Under the pieces are notes generated by a model. It was not told where the DNA came from, made no database searches, and saw nothing but the letters and a program-made list of their open reading frames with translations. A DNA stretch of 64,000 bases from Sporocytophaga sp. (lineage in GTDB: Bacteria > Bacteroidota > Bacteroidia > Cytophagales > Cytophagaceae): positions 620,001 to 684,000 of the forward strand of contig JANQAB010000009.1 of the NCBI GenBank assembly GCA_024707265.1, read 5' to 3'. Numbering within the stretch: the stretch's first letter is position 1; each line of letters begins with the position of its first letter. A program made the translations under genes and the position numbers. Below, one piece after another: positions 1 to 8,053 of the stretch.

Positions 1-1315
1 TGATGGTACTAAAGATGTCCAAATAGAAATTCTTATTGGAGCTCATTTCTATATCATGAGTTCCTTTACCCGAACTTATTTGTTTTTTGTTCTTCCCATC
101 GAAACCGATTACATAAAATTGCCTTTCTAATGGTGAAGCTTCAGTAGAGGTATAATAAACTTTTTGTATGCTTTCTTCAATTCCTGAAATTTTTTCTACT
201 TCCCAATTGCCGCAGGTAATCTGCCGAACTTCTTTTCCTTCAAGGTTATAGAGGTAAATGTGTCTGAATCCTGATTTTTCGCTGGTTAAAATAAAGTGTT
301 TGTTGTCGGCGAGGTAGGTCAGGTTGTCATTGATTTCAATATAAGTGTCAGATTTTTCTTCGTATCCGGTATTAATTTTTCCAGTGGTAACATCAGCATG
401 CAGAATCTCCATGTGATTTTGCAATCTGTTCATTCTTATGAAGCTTATCACAGAAGGGTTTTTGGTCCATTGAAGCCTCGGAATGTATAGGTCTTTTCCT
501 TTGCCGGAGAAAATCTCCTTGATTTTATTTTCCTCTGTGAAGTAACATGATACGCTAAGCTCCGAGTTTTTTTCACCGGCTTTAGGATATTTGAATCTAT
601 AATCCGTAGGATACAAACCATCCCAAAGTTGCATATTGTACTCTTTAACATCCGATTCATCAAAAGTCAGGTAAGCTATTTTTTTACTGTCTTCTGACCA
701 GGAGAAAGCTTTGGTTATTTCAAATTCTTCTTCATACACCCAATCTGTACTGCCGTTAATGATTTTATTGATCATTCCGGTATAGGTGATTCGGGTCTCT
801 TTTACGTCTGAGAAAGAGGTAATGTACAGATCATTATTTTTCACATATGCTATTTTCTTTCCATCCGGTGAAAAAGTAGGATAAGAAATTTTTTCTGATG
901 AGGAGAGTGGAGTAGCTTTTTTAGTGGAAAGATTAACAAGATAAAAGATACTTTTTGAGGATCTTCTGTATATTGGTTCTCTTGCTGAGGCAAGGAGGAG
1001 CATGCTTTCGTCAGGACTAAAAAAATATTCTTCTATATTTATCTGAGGCTGAATAGTTAATTCGGAAGAAGTGATGATGGTCTTTACTTCTTTTCCATTT
1101 TTGGCATCAAATTGGATAACGCGCTGAGTTGTGCCGTCGTTGACCAGTTCGGTATAGTAAGAGTCATTTTTCATCCAGGTAAACCCTTGAGGAGTTTCCG
1201 GCCGAAATGTGCCTTTGAGCCAGATGTCTTCTATGCCAATTGGTTTTTTTAACTGTGAATAAGTTAAGGAGTGAGTGAAAAATATTAAAGTGATTACAAA
1301 AAATCTTTTTAACAT
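1..1315 (-). CDS. Dipeptidyl peptidase IV (S9B), N-terminal part, cut by window edge
   Basis: Reads leftward from an ATG at 1315 with no stop down to base 1, giving about 438 residues. The start codes for a hydrophobic secretion signal (MLKRFFVITLIFFTHS). The body is the eight-bladed beta-propeller domain of prolyl dipeptidyl peptidases; the segment DWVYEEEFEITKAFSWS carries the family's Glu-Glu pair that binds the substrate's free N-terminus, and it is followed by KIAYLTFDES and YPKAG, as in Bacteroidota DPP IV. The catalytic alpha/beta-hydrolase domain (Ser-Asp-His) lies outside the window and was not seen. Expected role: periplasmic or surface removal of X-Pro dipeptides from peptides. The family call is firm; the enzyme's activity cannot be judged from this half. 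Confidence 0.88.
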   Translation of the reverse strand, partial: MLKRFFVITLIFFTHSLTYSQLKKPIGIEDIWLKGTFRPETPQGFTWMKNDSYYTELVNDGTTQRVIQFDAKNGKEVKTIITSSELTIQPQINIEEYFFSPDESMLLLASAREPIYRRSSKSIFYLVNLSTKKATPLSSSEKISYPTFSPDGKKIAYVKNNDLYITSFSDVKETRITYTGMINKIINGSTDWVYEEEFEITKAFSWSEDSKKIAYLTFDESDVKEYNMQLWDGLYPTDYRFKYPKAGEKNSELSVSCYFTEENKIKEIFSGKGKDLYIPRLQWTKNPSVISFIRMNRLQNHMEILHADVTTGKINTGYEEKSDTYIEINDNLTYLADNKHFILTSEKSGFRHIYLYNLEGKEVRQITCGNWEVEKISGIEESIQKVYYTSTEASPLERQFYVIGFDGKNKKQISSGKGTHDIEMSSNKNFYLDIFSTI

Positions 1316-1499
1316 AATTTTAATAAGTTATTGTTTCTTTGCGGAGATTTAAAACAAAATAAGAATCAAACGGTTTAAAAATAGGCAATTTTTATGGCAA
1401 GTTTTGAAACATTTTCCCAGAACAGGAGTAACAGAAAAAGTTATATATTTACCATTAAAACATTTTAAACTTAAAACAATCAAACAATTTTCAATTCCT

Positions 1500-2507
1500 A
1501 TGAAAAAAATTTTCAGATTATTTTCTTTAGCTGCACTGTCTGCAGTTCTTTTGACAAGTTGCGGTGATGATACCGAACCGACACCAGATACAAATCCGGA
1601 TGCTAAAGTGTTTGAACTTGCATTGAATGACAATAGCAAGGAAACAAAAATAGAAGGTGTTGTTTCTACAAGTGATGGTACTGCTAAAATCAGATTAAAC
1701 GTTGTAAGTACAACGGATTTGGATCAAATCTTTATTCTGAAATCTCAGGACAATGGTGATTTGACACCATATATAGTTTCGACAATTACAACAGCCGATG
1801 GCAAAACATTTAATGGGGGTACTAACGGTAATTACTCCTTAAAAGTACCAGGAAGCACTAAAAGTTTTGTTATAGATATTCCAGTAAACATCAGATCTTC
1901 TTCTTCTGCGGTTACAGATGTTTATTCAATCTGGATTACAAATGGAACAGGTGCTTTCACTATTCCTACAAAAAAGAAAGTTCTTGGAATCGGTACTGTA
2001 GTTTTAAAGTATGATGCTAATGCATCTTCATCAACATTTACTAGCTTCTCTACAACTTTAGGAGATCAGCAAGCTACACCTCCAAGTTTATTAGTAACTA
2101 GCGGTCAAGGTGGAACATTAACTACAGCTGATTTCAAAGATGCAAGCTTCCCAGAAAATGCAGCAAGTGCTGATATTAGCTTCTCTGGATTAAATGCAGG
2201 TGGAACTGCTCTTGGAAATGTATCTTATTTTATCTCTCCAAGTGAAAGAACAGCTGTTGGTTTTAATGGCGAGCCAACAGGAGTAAACACTACTACATTT
2301 GCTGAATATACTGCAACTACATTCGAAAATGCTACTGCTTCAAATCTTTCTGCATTAACAACTTCTTCTACTAAAATAGCTGTTGAGGCTGGTAAGACTT
2401 ATGCATTTACTACAGCTAAAGGTAAAAAAGGTATCGTAAAAGTTAATTCAATCACTACTAGTGGAAATGGAAAAGCAGCAGCTGTTTCTGTAAAAGTTCT
2501 TAACTAA
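1500..2507 (+). CDS. Secreted lipoprotein of unknown function
   Basis: 335 residues from the ATG at 1500. An in-frame ATG at 1404 exists but the 1500 start gives a clean lipoprotein signal: MKKIFRLFSLAALSAVLLTSC with the lipobox Cys at residue 21, followed by GDD and an acidic/Thr-Pro linker. The mature part is rich in Ser, Thr, Ala and Gly and looks all-beta, possibly two similar beta domains; no catalytic motif was recognised. It sits alone, divergent from the DPP IV gene and followed by a strong terminator. Likely anchored at the outer membrane or cell surface. No family name can be given. Confidence 0.8.
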   Translation: MKKIFRLFSLAALSAVLLTSCGDDTEPTPDTNPDAKVFELALNDNSKETKIEGVVSTSDGTAKIRLNVVSTTDLDQIFILKSQDNGDLTPYIVSTITTADGKTFNGGTNGNYSLKVPGSTKSFVIDIPVNIRSSSSAVTDVYSIWITNGTGAFTIPTKKKVLGIGTVVLKYDANASSSTFTSFSTTLGDQQATPPSLLVTSGQGGTLTTADFKDASFPENAASADISFSGLNAGGTALGNVSYFISPSERTAVGFNGEPTGVNTTTFAEYTATTFENATASNLSALTTSSTKIAVEAGKTYAFTTAKGKKGIVKVNSITTSGNGKAAAVSVKVLN

Positions 2508-2529
2508 TTATAAAAATTAGATTTATTGA

Positions 2530-2567
2530 AGAAGGCTGTTCCAAAAAGGACAGCCTTCTTTTTTTAT
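2530..2567 (+). terminator. Rho-independent terminator of the lipoprotein gene
   Basis: GAAGGCTG... pairs with ...CAGCCTTC across a short AAAAA loop (one bulged T in the left arm), followed by seven or more T. It lies about 25 nt after the lipoprotein stop codon. Confidence 0.8.
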
Positions 2568-2681
2568 ATACAACCAGATAAGTTTCTATTTAAATAACCA
2601 ATCTGTTATGGTTTGTAAGGGCATTTTTTATATTAGCCGGATAAAATTAAACTCTTAACTTTACCCCAAATTCAACTAGCT

Positions 2682-3305
2682 ATGAATGTAAAACTTTCGG
2701 AGGAACAGAAGATTAAACTACTCAACTCAGACGACGTCTACAGCATTATGCAGGATATTCTTTTGCGGGAAAAGAAAATAGACCGCAACAAAGAACACTT
2801 CTGGACAATCGGTCTCGCAAATAACAATCAGATTTTATATATCGAATTGATCAGCATGGGTGGTACCAACAAAACTATTGTTGAGCCGATGCAGGTTTTC
2901 AGAGTTGGGGTTTTAAAAGGGGCAGTGAAGATGCTTCTGGTTCAGAACCATCCAAGTGGAGAGCTGATCCCAAGCGAACAGGATAAAGATATTACAGACA
3001 GGCTTCTTCAGGTAGGAATTATCCTTGACATACAGGTGATCGATCATCTAATTATTTCTGAAAAGTCATTTACAAGTTTTTTAAATATTGGTTTGCTGGA
3101 TATACTAAAGAAAAGCAATAAATATGTTCCGGCTTTTGAGCAGGAAGCACGAATACGGAAGGAAGCAGAAGCGTTAGGTGAGGAGCGGGGAAAGTATATT
3201 CGTAATGTTGAAATCGCTAAGGAGTTAAAGAAAAAGGGGTTGAGCGTTCAGGTGATTGCAGAGGTGACAGGATTATCATTGGGGGATATAAAAGAGCTAA
3301 ATTAA
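2682..3305 (+). CDS. RadC-like JAB-domain protein with transposase-type C-terminal tail
   Basis: 207 residues. Residues ~30-150 match the RadC/JAB (MPN) metalloprotease-like fold: YIELISMGG, then LLVQNHPSGELIPSEQD, then IQVIDHLIIS. The normal RadC metal site reads HNHPSG...S..D; here the first His is Gln (QNHPSG) while the second His, Ser and Asp remain, so metal binding may be weakened. Residues ~155-207 form a charged helix (EQEARIRKEAEAL) and the segment IAKELKKKGLSVQVIAEVTGLS, which resembles the short helix-turn-helix tail seen at the end of Rpn/PDDEXK-type transposases. RadC-like proteins commonly travel on mobile elements; this one ends 20 nt before the first REP palindrome. Its biochemical role is unknown. 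Confidence 0.75.
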   Translation: MNVKLSEEQKIKLLNSDDVYSIMQDILLREKKIDRNKEHFWTIGLANNNQILYIELISMGGTNKTIVEPMQVFRVGVLKGAVKMLLVQNHPSGELIPSEQDKDITDRLLQVGIILDIQVIDHLIISEKSFTSFLNIGLLDILKKSNKYVPAFEQEARIRKEAEALGEERGKYIRNVEIAKELKKKGLSVQVIAEVTGLSLGDIKELN

Positions 3306-3325
3306 TATATCTCAGATTATTGACG

Positions 3326-3352
3326 GATGCCTTCGCTTCAAGCGAAGGCATC
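3326..3352. repeat. REP palindrome, copy 1
   Basis: A perfect 27-nt palindrome: GATGCCTTCGCTT, one central C, then the exact complement. Six copies occur in the window (five at this locus, one near 50.05 kb). Right flank AGTTATTCCG is shared with copy 2. Confidence 0.9.
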
Positions 3353-3390
3353 AGTTATTCCGTTTTTTGGTTACCTTGAAGTCCTGCCAA

Positions 3391-3522
3391 CTTTCCAATC
3401 AATTTATATTCAATTAAAACCTTATTGATGGTTTTATCCGCTGGATATTTCTTTATACGGAATTGAATATGAGCCTCTTAATTGCCAAAGGAGATTAAGG
3501 CTTTTGTACTGCTGAATCTTGA
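3391..3522 (-). pseudogene. Remnant of RAYT 3' end, copy A
   Basis: Read leftward the segment gives ISFGN(stop)EAHIQFRIKKYP followed by ADKTINKVLIEY, which lines up with WFGNKNNYIDFHLKRYP followed by IDKIMNKFVIEF at the C-terminus of the intact transposase at 3825-4490. There is no start, one internal stop and everything upstream of about 40 codons is missing. It is a deletion remnant of a related transposase copy, not a gene. Confidence 0.8.
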
Positions 3523-3540
3523 ATCTTAGTTAGTCAGACT

Positions 3541-3753
3541 GATGCCTTCGCTTCAAGCGAAGGCATCAGTTATTCCGTTTTTTGGTTACCCTGAAGTCCT
3601 GCCAACTTTCCAATCAATTTATATTCAATTAAAACCTTATTGATGGTTTTATCCGCTGGATATTTCTTTATACGGAATTGAATATGAGTCTCTTAATTGC
3701 CAAAGCAGATTAAGGCTTTTGTACTGCTGAATCTTGAATCAGTTAGTCAGACT
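3541..3753. repeat. Tandem REP unit 2 (palindrome 3541-3567 plus RAYT remnant)
   Basis: Starts with palindrome copy 2 (3541-3567, perfect) and repeats the content of unit 1 at 213 bp. The spacing between palindromes 1, 2 and 3 is 215 and 213 bp. Confidence 0.85.
3607..3735 (-). pseudogene. Remnant of RAYT 3' end, copy B
   Basis: Near-identical to copy A, so the two decayed units were duplicated after the transposase copy had already lost its 5' part. Like copy A it retains the KYPADKTINK stretch and lacks the catalytic HUH region. Confidence 0.78.
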
Positions 3754-3780
3754 GATGCCTTCGCTTCAAGCGAAGGCATC
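3754..3780. repeat. REP palindrome, copy 3
   Basis: Perfect 27-nt palindrome, same sequence as copies 1 and 2, 45 bp beyond the stop codon of the RAYT gene on its 3' side. Confidence 0.9.
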
Positions 3781-3824
3781 AGTTTATCCGTTTTCCGTTA
3801 CCCAGGACCTGCCCAGCCTTCCAA

Positions 3825-4490
3825 TCAATCAAATTCAATTACAAATTTATTCATGATTTTATCAATTGGATATCGCTTCAGATGGAAATCAATATAGTTA
3901 TTTTTATTACCAAACCAGCTTAGCACTTCAGCTCTATTGAGTTTGGTTTTCCTTTCAAGTAAATGGCTACGATAGCTGGAGTGATCATATTCACGAAAAT
4001 CTTTTACAAAGCCATGTTTTTGAGGATTAAAATGTATATACCAAAGCAGTTTTGAAAAATAAGCATCATCATCTACCTCTATTCTATGGAAAGGTTCTTC
4101 GAAAAGTCCACCTGTGCGGCTGTATCGTTTATTAAATGCCTGAGCATAACTTTTGAACAAACTTGCAAAGGAATTACTAAGATGCCATGAGACACTTTTT
4201 TGTGATGCCTTCGCTTGAAACGAAGGCATCACTATTTTCATAGTATCTTCTTCACTTATGGTTTTTATCAAAAAATGAAAGTGATTTTTTAACAGACAAT
4301 AGGCATAGGTATCGGTAAAAGGTGATACAAACTGAGCATACTTTTTAAGAAAAAAAGAATAATTTTTTTGTTCTACAAAAATGTTTTGTCCATTGATGCC
4401 ACGGTTGTAGATATGGTAATACCTATCCGGAAGCAAAGGCGTTTTGCGGGTTCCATTAGCTGGTTGATTATTTTGCAATTGAATGAACAA
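3825..4490 (-). CDS. REP-associated tyrosine transposase (RAYT, Y1/HUH family)
   Basis: 221 residues. The Y1 transposase fold is shown by YYHIYNRG near residue 24-31, the HUH motif in LLKNHFHFLIK (His70, His72), the RAYT signature GGLFEEPFHRIEV (127-139) and YIHFNPQKHG (151-160), whose Tyr151 is the likely nucleophile. Such enzymes cut and join single-stranded DNA at REP hairpins and are usually single-copy, domesticated relatives of IS200/IS605. The gene is flanked by the palindrome on both sides (45 bp after its stop, 68 bp before its start). Unusually, another copy of the palindrome lies inside the gene (4204-4230) and is translated in frame as residues ~87-96 (MPSFQAKAS), between the HUH motif and the Tyr. 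The frame is intact, so the enzyme may still work. Confidence 0.88.
   Translation of the reverse strand: MFIQLQNNQPANGTRKTPLLPDRYYHIYNRGINGQNIFVEQKNYSFFLKKYAQFVSPFTDTYAYCLLKNHFHFLIKTISEEDTMKIVMPSFQAKASQKSVSWHLSNSFASLFKSYAQAFNKRYSRTGGLFEEPFHRIEVDDDAYFSKLLWYIHFNPQKHGFVKDFREYDHSSYRSHLLERKTKLNRAEVLSWFGNKNNYIDFHLKRYPIDKIMNKFVIEFD
4204..4230. repeat. REP palindrome embedded in the RAYT coding sequence, copy 4
   Basis: 10-bp perfect arms GATGCCTTCG / CGAAGGCATC around a 7-nt loop (CTTGAAA instead of CTTCAAG). The total length is still 27 nt, a multiple of three, so it keeps the transposase frame open. Confidence 0.85.
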
Positions 4491-4557
4491 AAATAATATT
4501 TTATCTGTGGTTAACTAAATGTTTATAAGAAAAGGGCTATGATTTTCAGTTGGATCC

Positions 4558-4592
4558 GACGGATGCCTTCGCTTCAAGCGAAGGCATCCGTC
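4558..4592. repeat. REP palindrome, extended copy 5
   Basis: The longest copy: 17-bp arms beginning GACGGATGCC around a single central C (35 nt). It lies 68 bp upstream of the RAYT start. The rest of the 4491-4821 gap is A/T-rich with no recognisable gene; it must hold the promoters of the RAYT gene (leftward) and of the AraC regulator (rightward). Confidence 0.9.
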
Positions 4593-4821
4593 ATAACTTT
4601 GCAATTGATAAAAATTATATGTTGAGCCGAATAATTTTATAAGGTGGGTTAGAAAAGTTGGAATAATGGCCATCCCCTTCCGCTAGGATTTAAAACTTTT
4701 GAGTTCAATCTTTATATTCATTCAGCTCCTAATTTGATTTATTATCTTATTTTTTCTAAAAGACTACTTAAGAGTATTATTTTCGTTCCAGTAATAAACT
4801 GCAACAGCATTCTTTATTAAC

Positions 4822-5966
4822 ATGAAGGGACCTATTTCCCAGGCAACCAATACAAACATTTTCCGGAATTTCATTCGAAATAATACATATATTAGGGTAA
4901 TCCTGAGTACTATTGCTTTACTTTCAGTATCATATTTTGTGTTTTTTCATAAAGAAGAGTTGGTCCTCTTTCCCTCAGCACAAATTCTGAATGTAAATTT
5001 TTATACCGATAAAAATGATAATGGGATGTCTTCGGTTATAAGCTCCTCTCGTAATGACTCCCTAATTGGATTTGACTTCATATTGAAAAAGGGATTTGTG
5101 CTCCCCTATGCTGGTATAAATCTTGTCAAACCTGAATATCAGGTAATGGATGTTTCTGATTATAACAGATTGGAAGTTGAGGTTTCCTCAAAAAACGTAT
5201 CAGATCTTCTAATTTATTTAGTTACAAAGGACAAAAATGTCAAAGATACAAGCAACAGATTGAAGGACAGACATTCCTCAATGAATATTGAGATCACTGA
5301 AAAAAGGCAAACGTTACAGCTGAAGTTTAAAGAATTTTTTACTCCTGACTGGTGGTTCACAGCTATCGGACAACCGAAAAGCGACTTTTCAGATCCTGAA
5401 TGGAACAGATTAAATCAACTATCTTTTTCAACAGGTCTAAATCCAAAGCTGGATATGAAGAGTTTTCTTGAGTTATATAAAGTTCGCTTTTACCGAGATA
5501 ATACCAATGTTATGATAATGATGGTTTTATTCGAAGTATTTATAATTGCAGGACTTTTTATTAGGTTTTATTCCAAAATCAAAACTGTCGAGAAAAAGCT
5601 TTTTCTATTGATGTTCGATACAAACCTTTGGAAACGAATGAGAAACTAGATACTGGGTTTAATTTCCTGGATTTCATTAACGAAAATTTCAATAATGCAG
5701 AACTGGACCTTTCTCTTGTTTCAAAAAAAACTGGAGTAAACCAAAGGTACATTTCAGAAACCATATCGGAAAAATTCAATTGCAATTTTAAAACTTATGT
5801 AAACCAGATAAGAATAAACGAGGCAAAGAGACTTTTGAAAGATTCAGACCTTAACATAGGTGAAATTGCCTATTCAGTAGGCTTCAGCAGCCCGGGAAGT
5901 TTTAACAGGGTGTTTAAAAGTTTGACAGGAATGACCCCATCGGAGTTTCAGGAGGATATTGAATAA
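4822..5966 (+). CDS. Membrane-anchored AraC-family regulator, frame broken at ~5593-5604
   Basis: Two overlapping frames make one protein of about 381 residues. The first (4822-5649) has a transmembrane helix at ~25-42, an extracytoplasmic beta-rich domain to ~230 and a second helix (MIMMVLFEVFIIAGLFIRF). The second, open from before 5601 to 5966, continues FSIDVRYKPLETNEKLD and ends in a typical AraC double helix-turn-helix (GEIAYSVGFSSPGSFNRVFKSLTGMTPSEF). The switch needs a -1 shift near GAGAAAAAGCTTTTTC; one extra base in the A5 or T5 run would restore the frame. The layout (TM-sensor-TM-HTH) suggests direct sensing of an outside ligand. It lies 117 bp upstream of the GH5 cellulase and may control it (inference). 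Confidence 0.75.
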
Positions 5967-6083
5967 TAGTTAATTACGTTTTTTGTGAAGCATTTTTTCG
6001 GGTTTTGTGAATAGTTATTATTAGAAATATACCATAATTGTACACCAAATTATTATTGACTAGTTCTAACCATTCACATCTAT

Positions 6084-7949
6084 ATGAAAAGAAAAATACT
6101 GATTGCTTTAAGTTTACTGTTTGTTGTCTTTAATTCCTATTGCCAGGATTTTATAAAAAGGGAGGGTAAAAAACTCAAATATAAAGGAGGGGAAATCTAC
6201 CTGAGAGGGATGGCTTTTGGCAATGTTGTTTATAATGACAATTTTTCTCCCTCGCTTCACCATTCTGAAATTGATTTACAGAGGGTTCATAACCTGGGAA
6301 TGAATGCCATTAGGTTTTATTTAAATTATAAAACCTTTGAAAATGACGCAAATCCATATACTTATAAACAAAGCGGCTGGGATTGGATAGATAAAAATGT
6401 CGAATGGGCTAAAAATCATGGTATTTTTCTGATACTTAACATGCATGTGCCCCAAGGAGGATATCAGTCAACATGCGGAGGAGATGCTTTGTGGACAAAC
6501 CTTGAAAATCAAAAACGTCTGGCGTCACTTTGGAAGGCAATTGCTGAGCGTTATAAAGACGAACCTCAGATCGGAGCATATGACATTCTGAATGAACCAA
6601 CTCCGTCAGGTAGCATCCAAAACTGGAGCAACCTTGCTCAGCGAATCATAGATAGTATCAGAAGTGTTGATAACAACCACCTGATCGTGACAGAGCGAGC
6701 TCTTGCATTGGATTGTGATTATAGCTATTCAGACGCAAACAATAATTACCCTCAGATTACAGAGGAAAATTTGATGTATACAGTTCACCTGTATGACCCT
6801 TATGAATTTACCCATCAGAATCTTGACTGGGCTAATACAGGTGAAGGTGGAAAATATCCGGACGAGGACCTTATCACGGCTCCCACGGATGCTACCTATT
6901 TTACAGGTAATTACACTAACCCTTCAATTGGATCCGGCACTAAAGATTGGACCTACTTTACAGGTAAGCCTTATACAGTAGCAGATGATGAAATATTATT
7001 GGGGCGTGTTGTATTCGTATCAAATAGTATTGGAGCAGGTAAGGTATATTTTGACGATTTTGTTTTGAAAGAGCTTGATGCAAGTGGAAATGAAATAAGA
7101 ACTATATTTTCTGCGAACCCAACTTCTGGAAATTATTGGTGGTATTCTGCAGATGGCACCGGAGCTTATAAAGAAGAAAATTCTGTTGGCCACAACGATA
7201 ACTATTCAGTGTCAATTTCTGGAAATCAGGCAGCGGCAACAGTAATCTGTCCAAATTTTGGCTTTAAAGTAACCAAGGGGCATAAATATGTAATAAGTGG
7301 CTGGATGAAAGGTGAAAATGTACCTGCCGGGGCGACAGCATCTATTACAACAGAATTCTATAATTCTCCATCTAATACACCTGTAGGAGCGAGAAACTAT
7401 CAGTTTCTGGTGGAAAAAATTACTGCATATTCAAAATATATTGAAGAAAAAGGGTATCCTGTATACTTTGGAGAGTTTGGCGCTGCAAGAAATACTTTTG
7501 ATAATGACAAGGGGGGAGACAGATGGGTAGCAGATGCATTGCATATTTTTGATAGTTTGGGATATCATTTCACCTACCATTCTTACAAAGAATCTTCATT
7601 TGGTTTATACGACGGATGGGATAAACCAGTGGATACGACCACCATTAATACCGCCCTCGAAAATGTTTTCAAAGAATTCTTTGGTACGACCACTGGCCTC
7701 TTTTCACCAGGAAAGGCGAGTAAATCTTCTTTGTTGCTCTATCCAAATCCTGGAAGTGAATATCTGAATATTGATAATCCTGAGAATTTAAATATATCCA
7801 GAATTGATATCTGTGATATGTTAGGTAATGTGATGATTACTTCAGGTGCGTGGACTCAAGTAAATATTCAGATGTTGCCTAAGGGAAGTTATATTATATT
7901 AATGCATCATTCTGGCGGGATATTGCACGGGAAGTGGGTTAAGCAATAA
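6084..7949 (+). CDS. Secreted GH5 endoglucanase with inserted beta-domain and T9SS sorting domain
   Basis: 621 residues. Signal peptide 1-20 (MKRKILIALSLLFVVFNSYC). The GH5 (beta/alpha)8 barrel is seen as NAIRFYLNY, GIFLILNMHVPQGG, YDILNEP (acid/base Glu171), VHLYDPYEFTHQ (~234-245) and YFGEFG (nucleophile Glu464). Between the last two, residues ~265-435 form an extra beta-rich domain (GKVYFDDFVLKEL, GHKYVISGWMKG, SITTEFYN) resembling CBM4/9-type carbohydrate-binding modules, so the catalytic domain is split. Residues ~548-621 are a type A T9SS C-terminal domain (LLYPNPGSEYLNI ... LPKGSYIILM). Expected role: cellulose or beta-glucan hydrolysis outside the cell or on its surface. The exact GH5 subfamily was not determined. 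Confidence 0.9.
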   Translation: MKRKILIALSLLFVVFNSYCQDFIKREGKKLKYKGGEIYLRGMAFGNVVYNDNFSPSLHHSEIDLQRVHNLGMNAIRFYLNYKTFENDANPYTYKQSGWDWIDKNVEWAKNHGIFLILNMHVPQGGYQSTCGGDALWTNLENQKRLASLWKAIAERYKDEPQIGAYDILNEPTPSGSIQNWSNLAQRIIDSIRSVDNNHLIVTERALALDCDYSYSDANNNYPQITEENLMYTVHLYDPYEFTHQNLDWANTGEGGKYPDEDLITAPTDATYFTGNYTNPSIGSGTKDWTYFTGKPYTVADDEILLGRVVFVSNSIGAGKVYFDDFVLKELDASGNEIRTIFSANPTSGNYWWYSADGTGAYKEENSVGHNDNYSVSISGNQAAATVICPNFGFKVTKGHKYVISGWMKGENVPAGATASITTEFYNSPSNTPVGARNYQFLVEKITAYSKYIEEKGYPVYFGEFGAARNTFDNDKGGDRWVADALHIFDSLGYHFTYHSYKESSFGLYDGWDKPVDTTTINTALENVFKEFFGTTTGLFSPGKASKSSLLLYPNPGSEYLNIDNPENLNISRIDICDMLGNVMITSGAWTQVNIQMLPKGSYIILMHHSGGILHGKWVKQ

Positions 7950-7955
7950 ACTTAG

Positions 7956-7998
7956 AAAACAAGAAATAGCCCCAGGGATGGTGGCTATTCTTGTTTTG
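7956..7998 (+). terminator. Terminator after the GH5 gene
   Basis: AAACAAGAAATAGCC pairs with GGCTATTCTTGTTT (one bulged A) around a loop of about 12 nt, just after the GH5 stop. No long T tract follows, so it may act in both directions with the converging gene. Confidence 0.55.
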
Positions 7999-8053
7999 GC
8001 AAAATAAATCTTCTGTTCCTCTTTTATTAAGACTCAAAGCATTCCTATAATCA

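Larger units (their letters stand above)
3326..3540. repeat. Tandem REP unit 1 (palindrome plus RAYT 3' remnant)
   Basis: 215-bp unit starting with the palindrome and followed by about 130 nt homologous to the 3' end of the neighbouring transposase gene and its trailer. It is nearly identical to the next unit (3541-3753, 213 bp), differing mainly by a few substitutions and a 2-nt indel. Confidence 0.85.

Noticed and set aside
3326..3780. Regularly spaced palindromes that could suggest a CRISPR array
   Set aside because: Only three copies at ~214-bp spacing, the 'spacers' are near-identical to one another and homologous to the RAYT 3' end, and no cas genes are present.
5593..5604. Programmed -1 frameshift in the AraC gene
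   Set aside because: The site is G AAA AAG rather than the canonical A AAA AAG and no downstream stimulator was seen. Many other genes here break at homopolymers, so an error is simpler, though it was not disproved.
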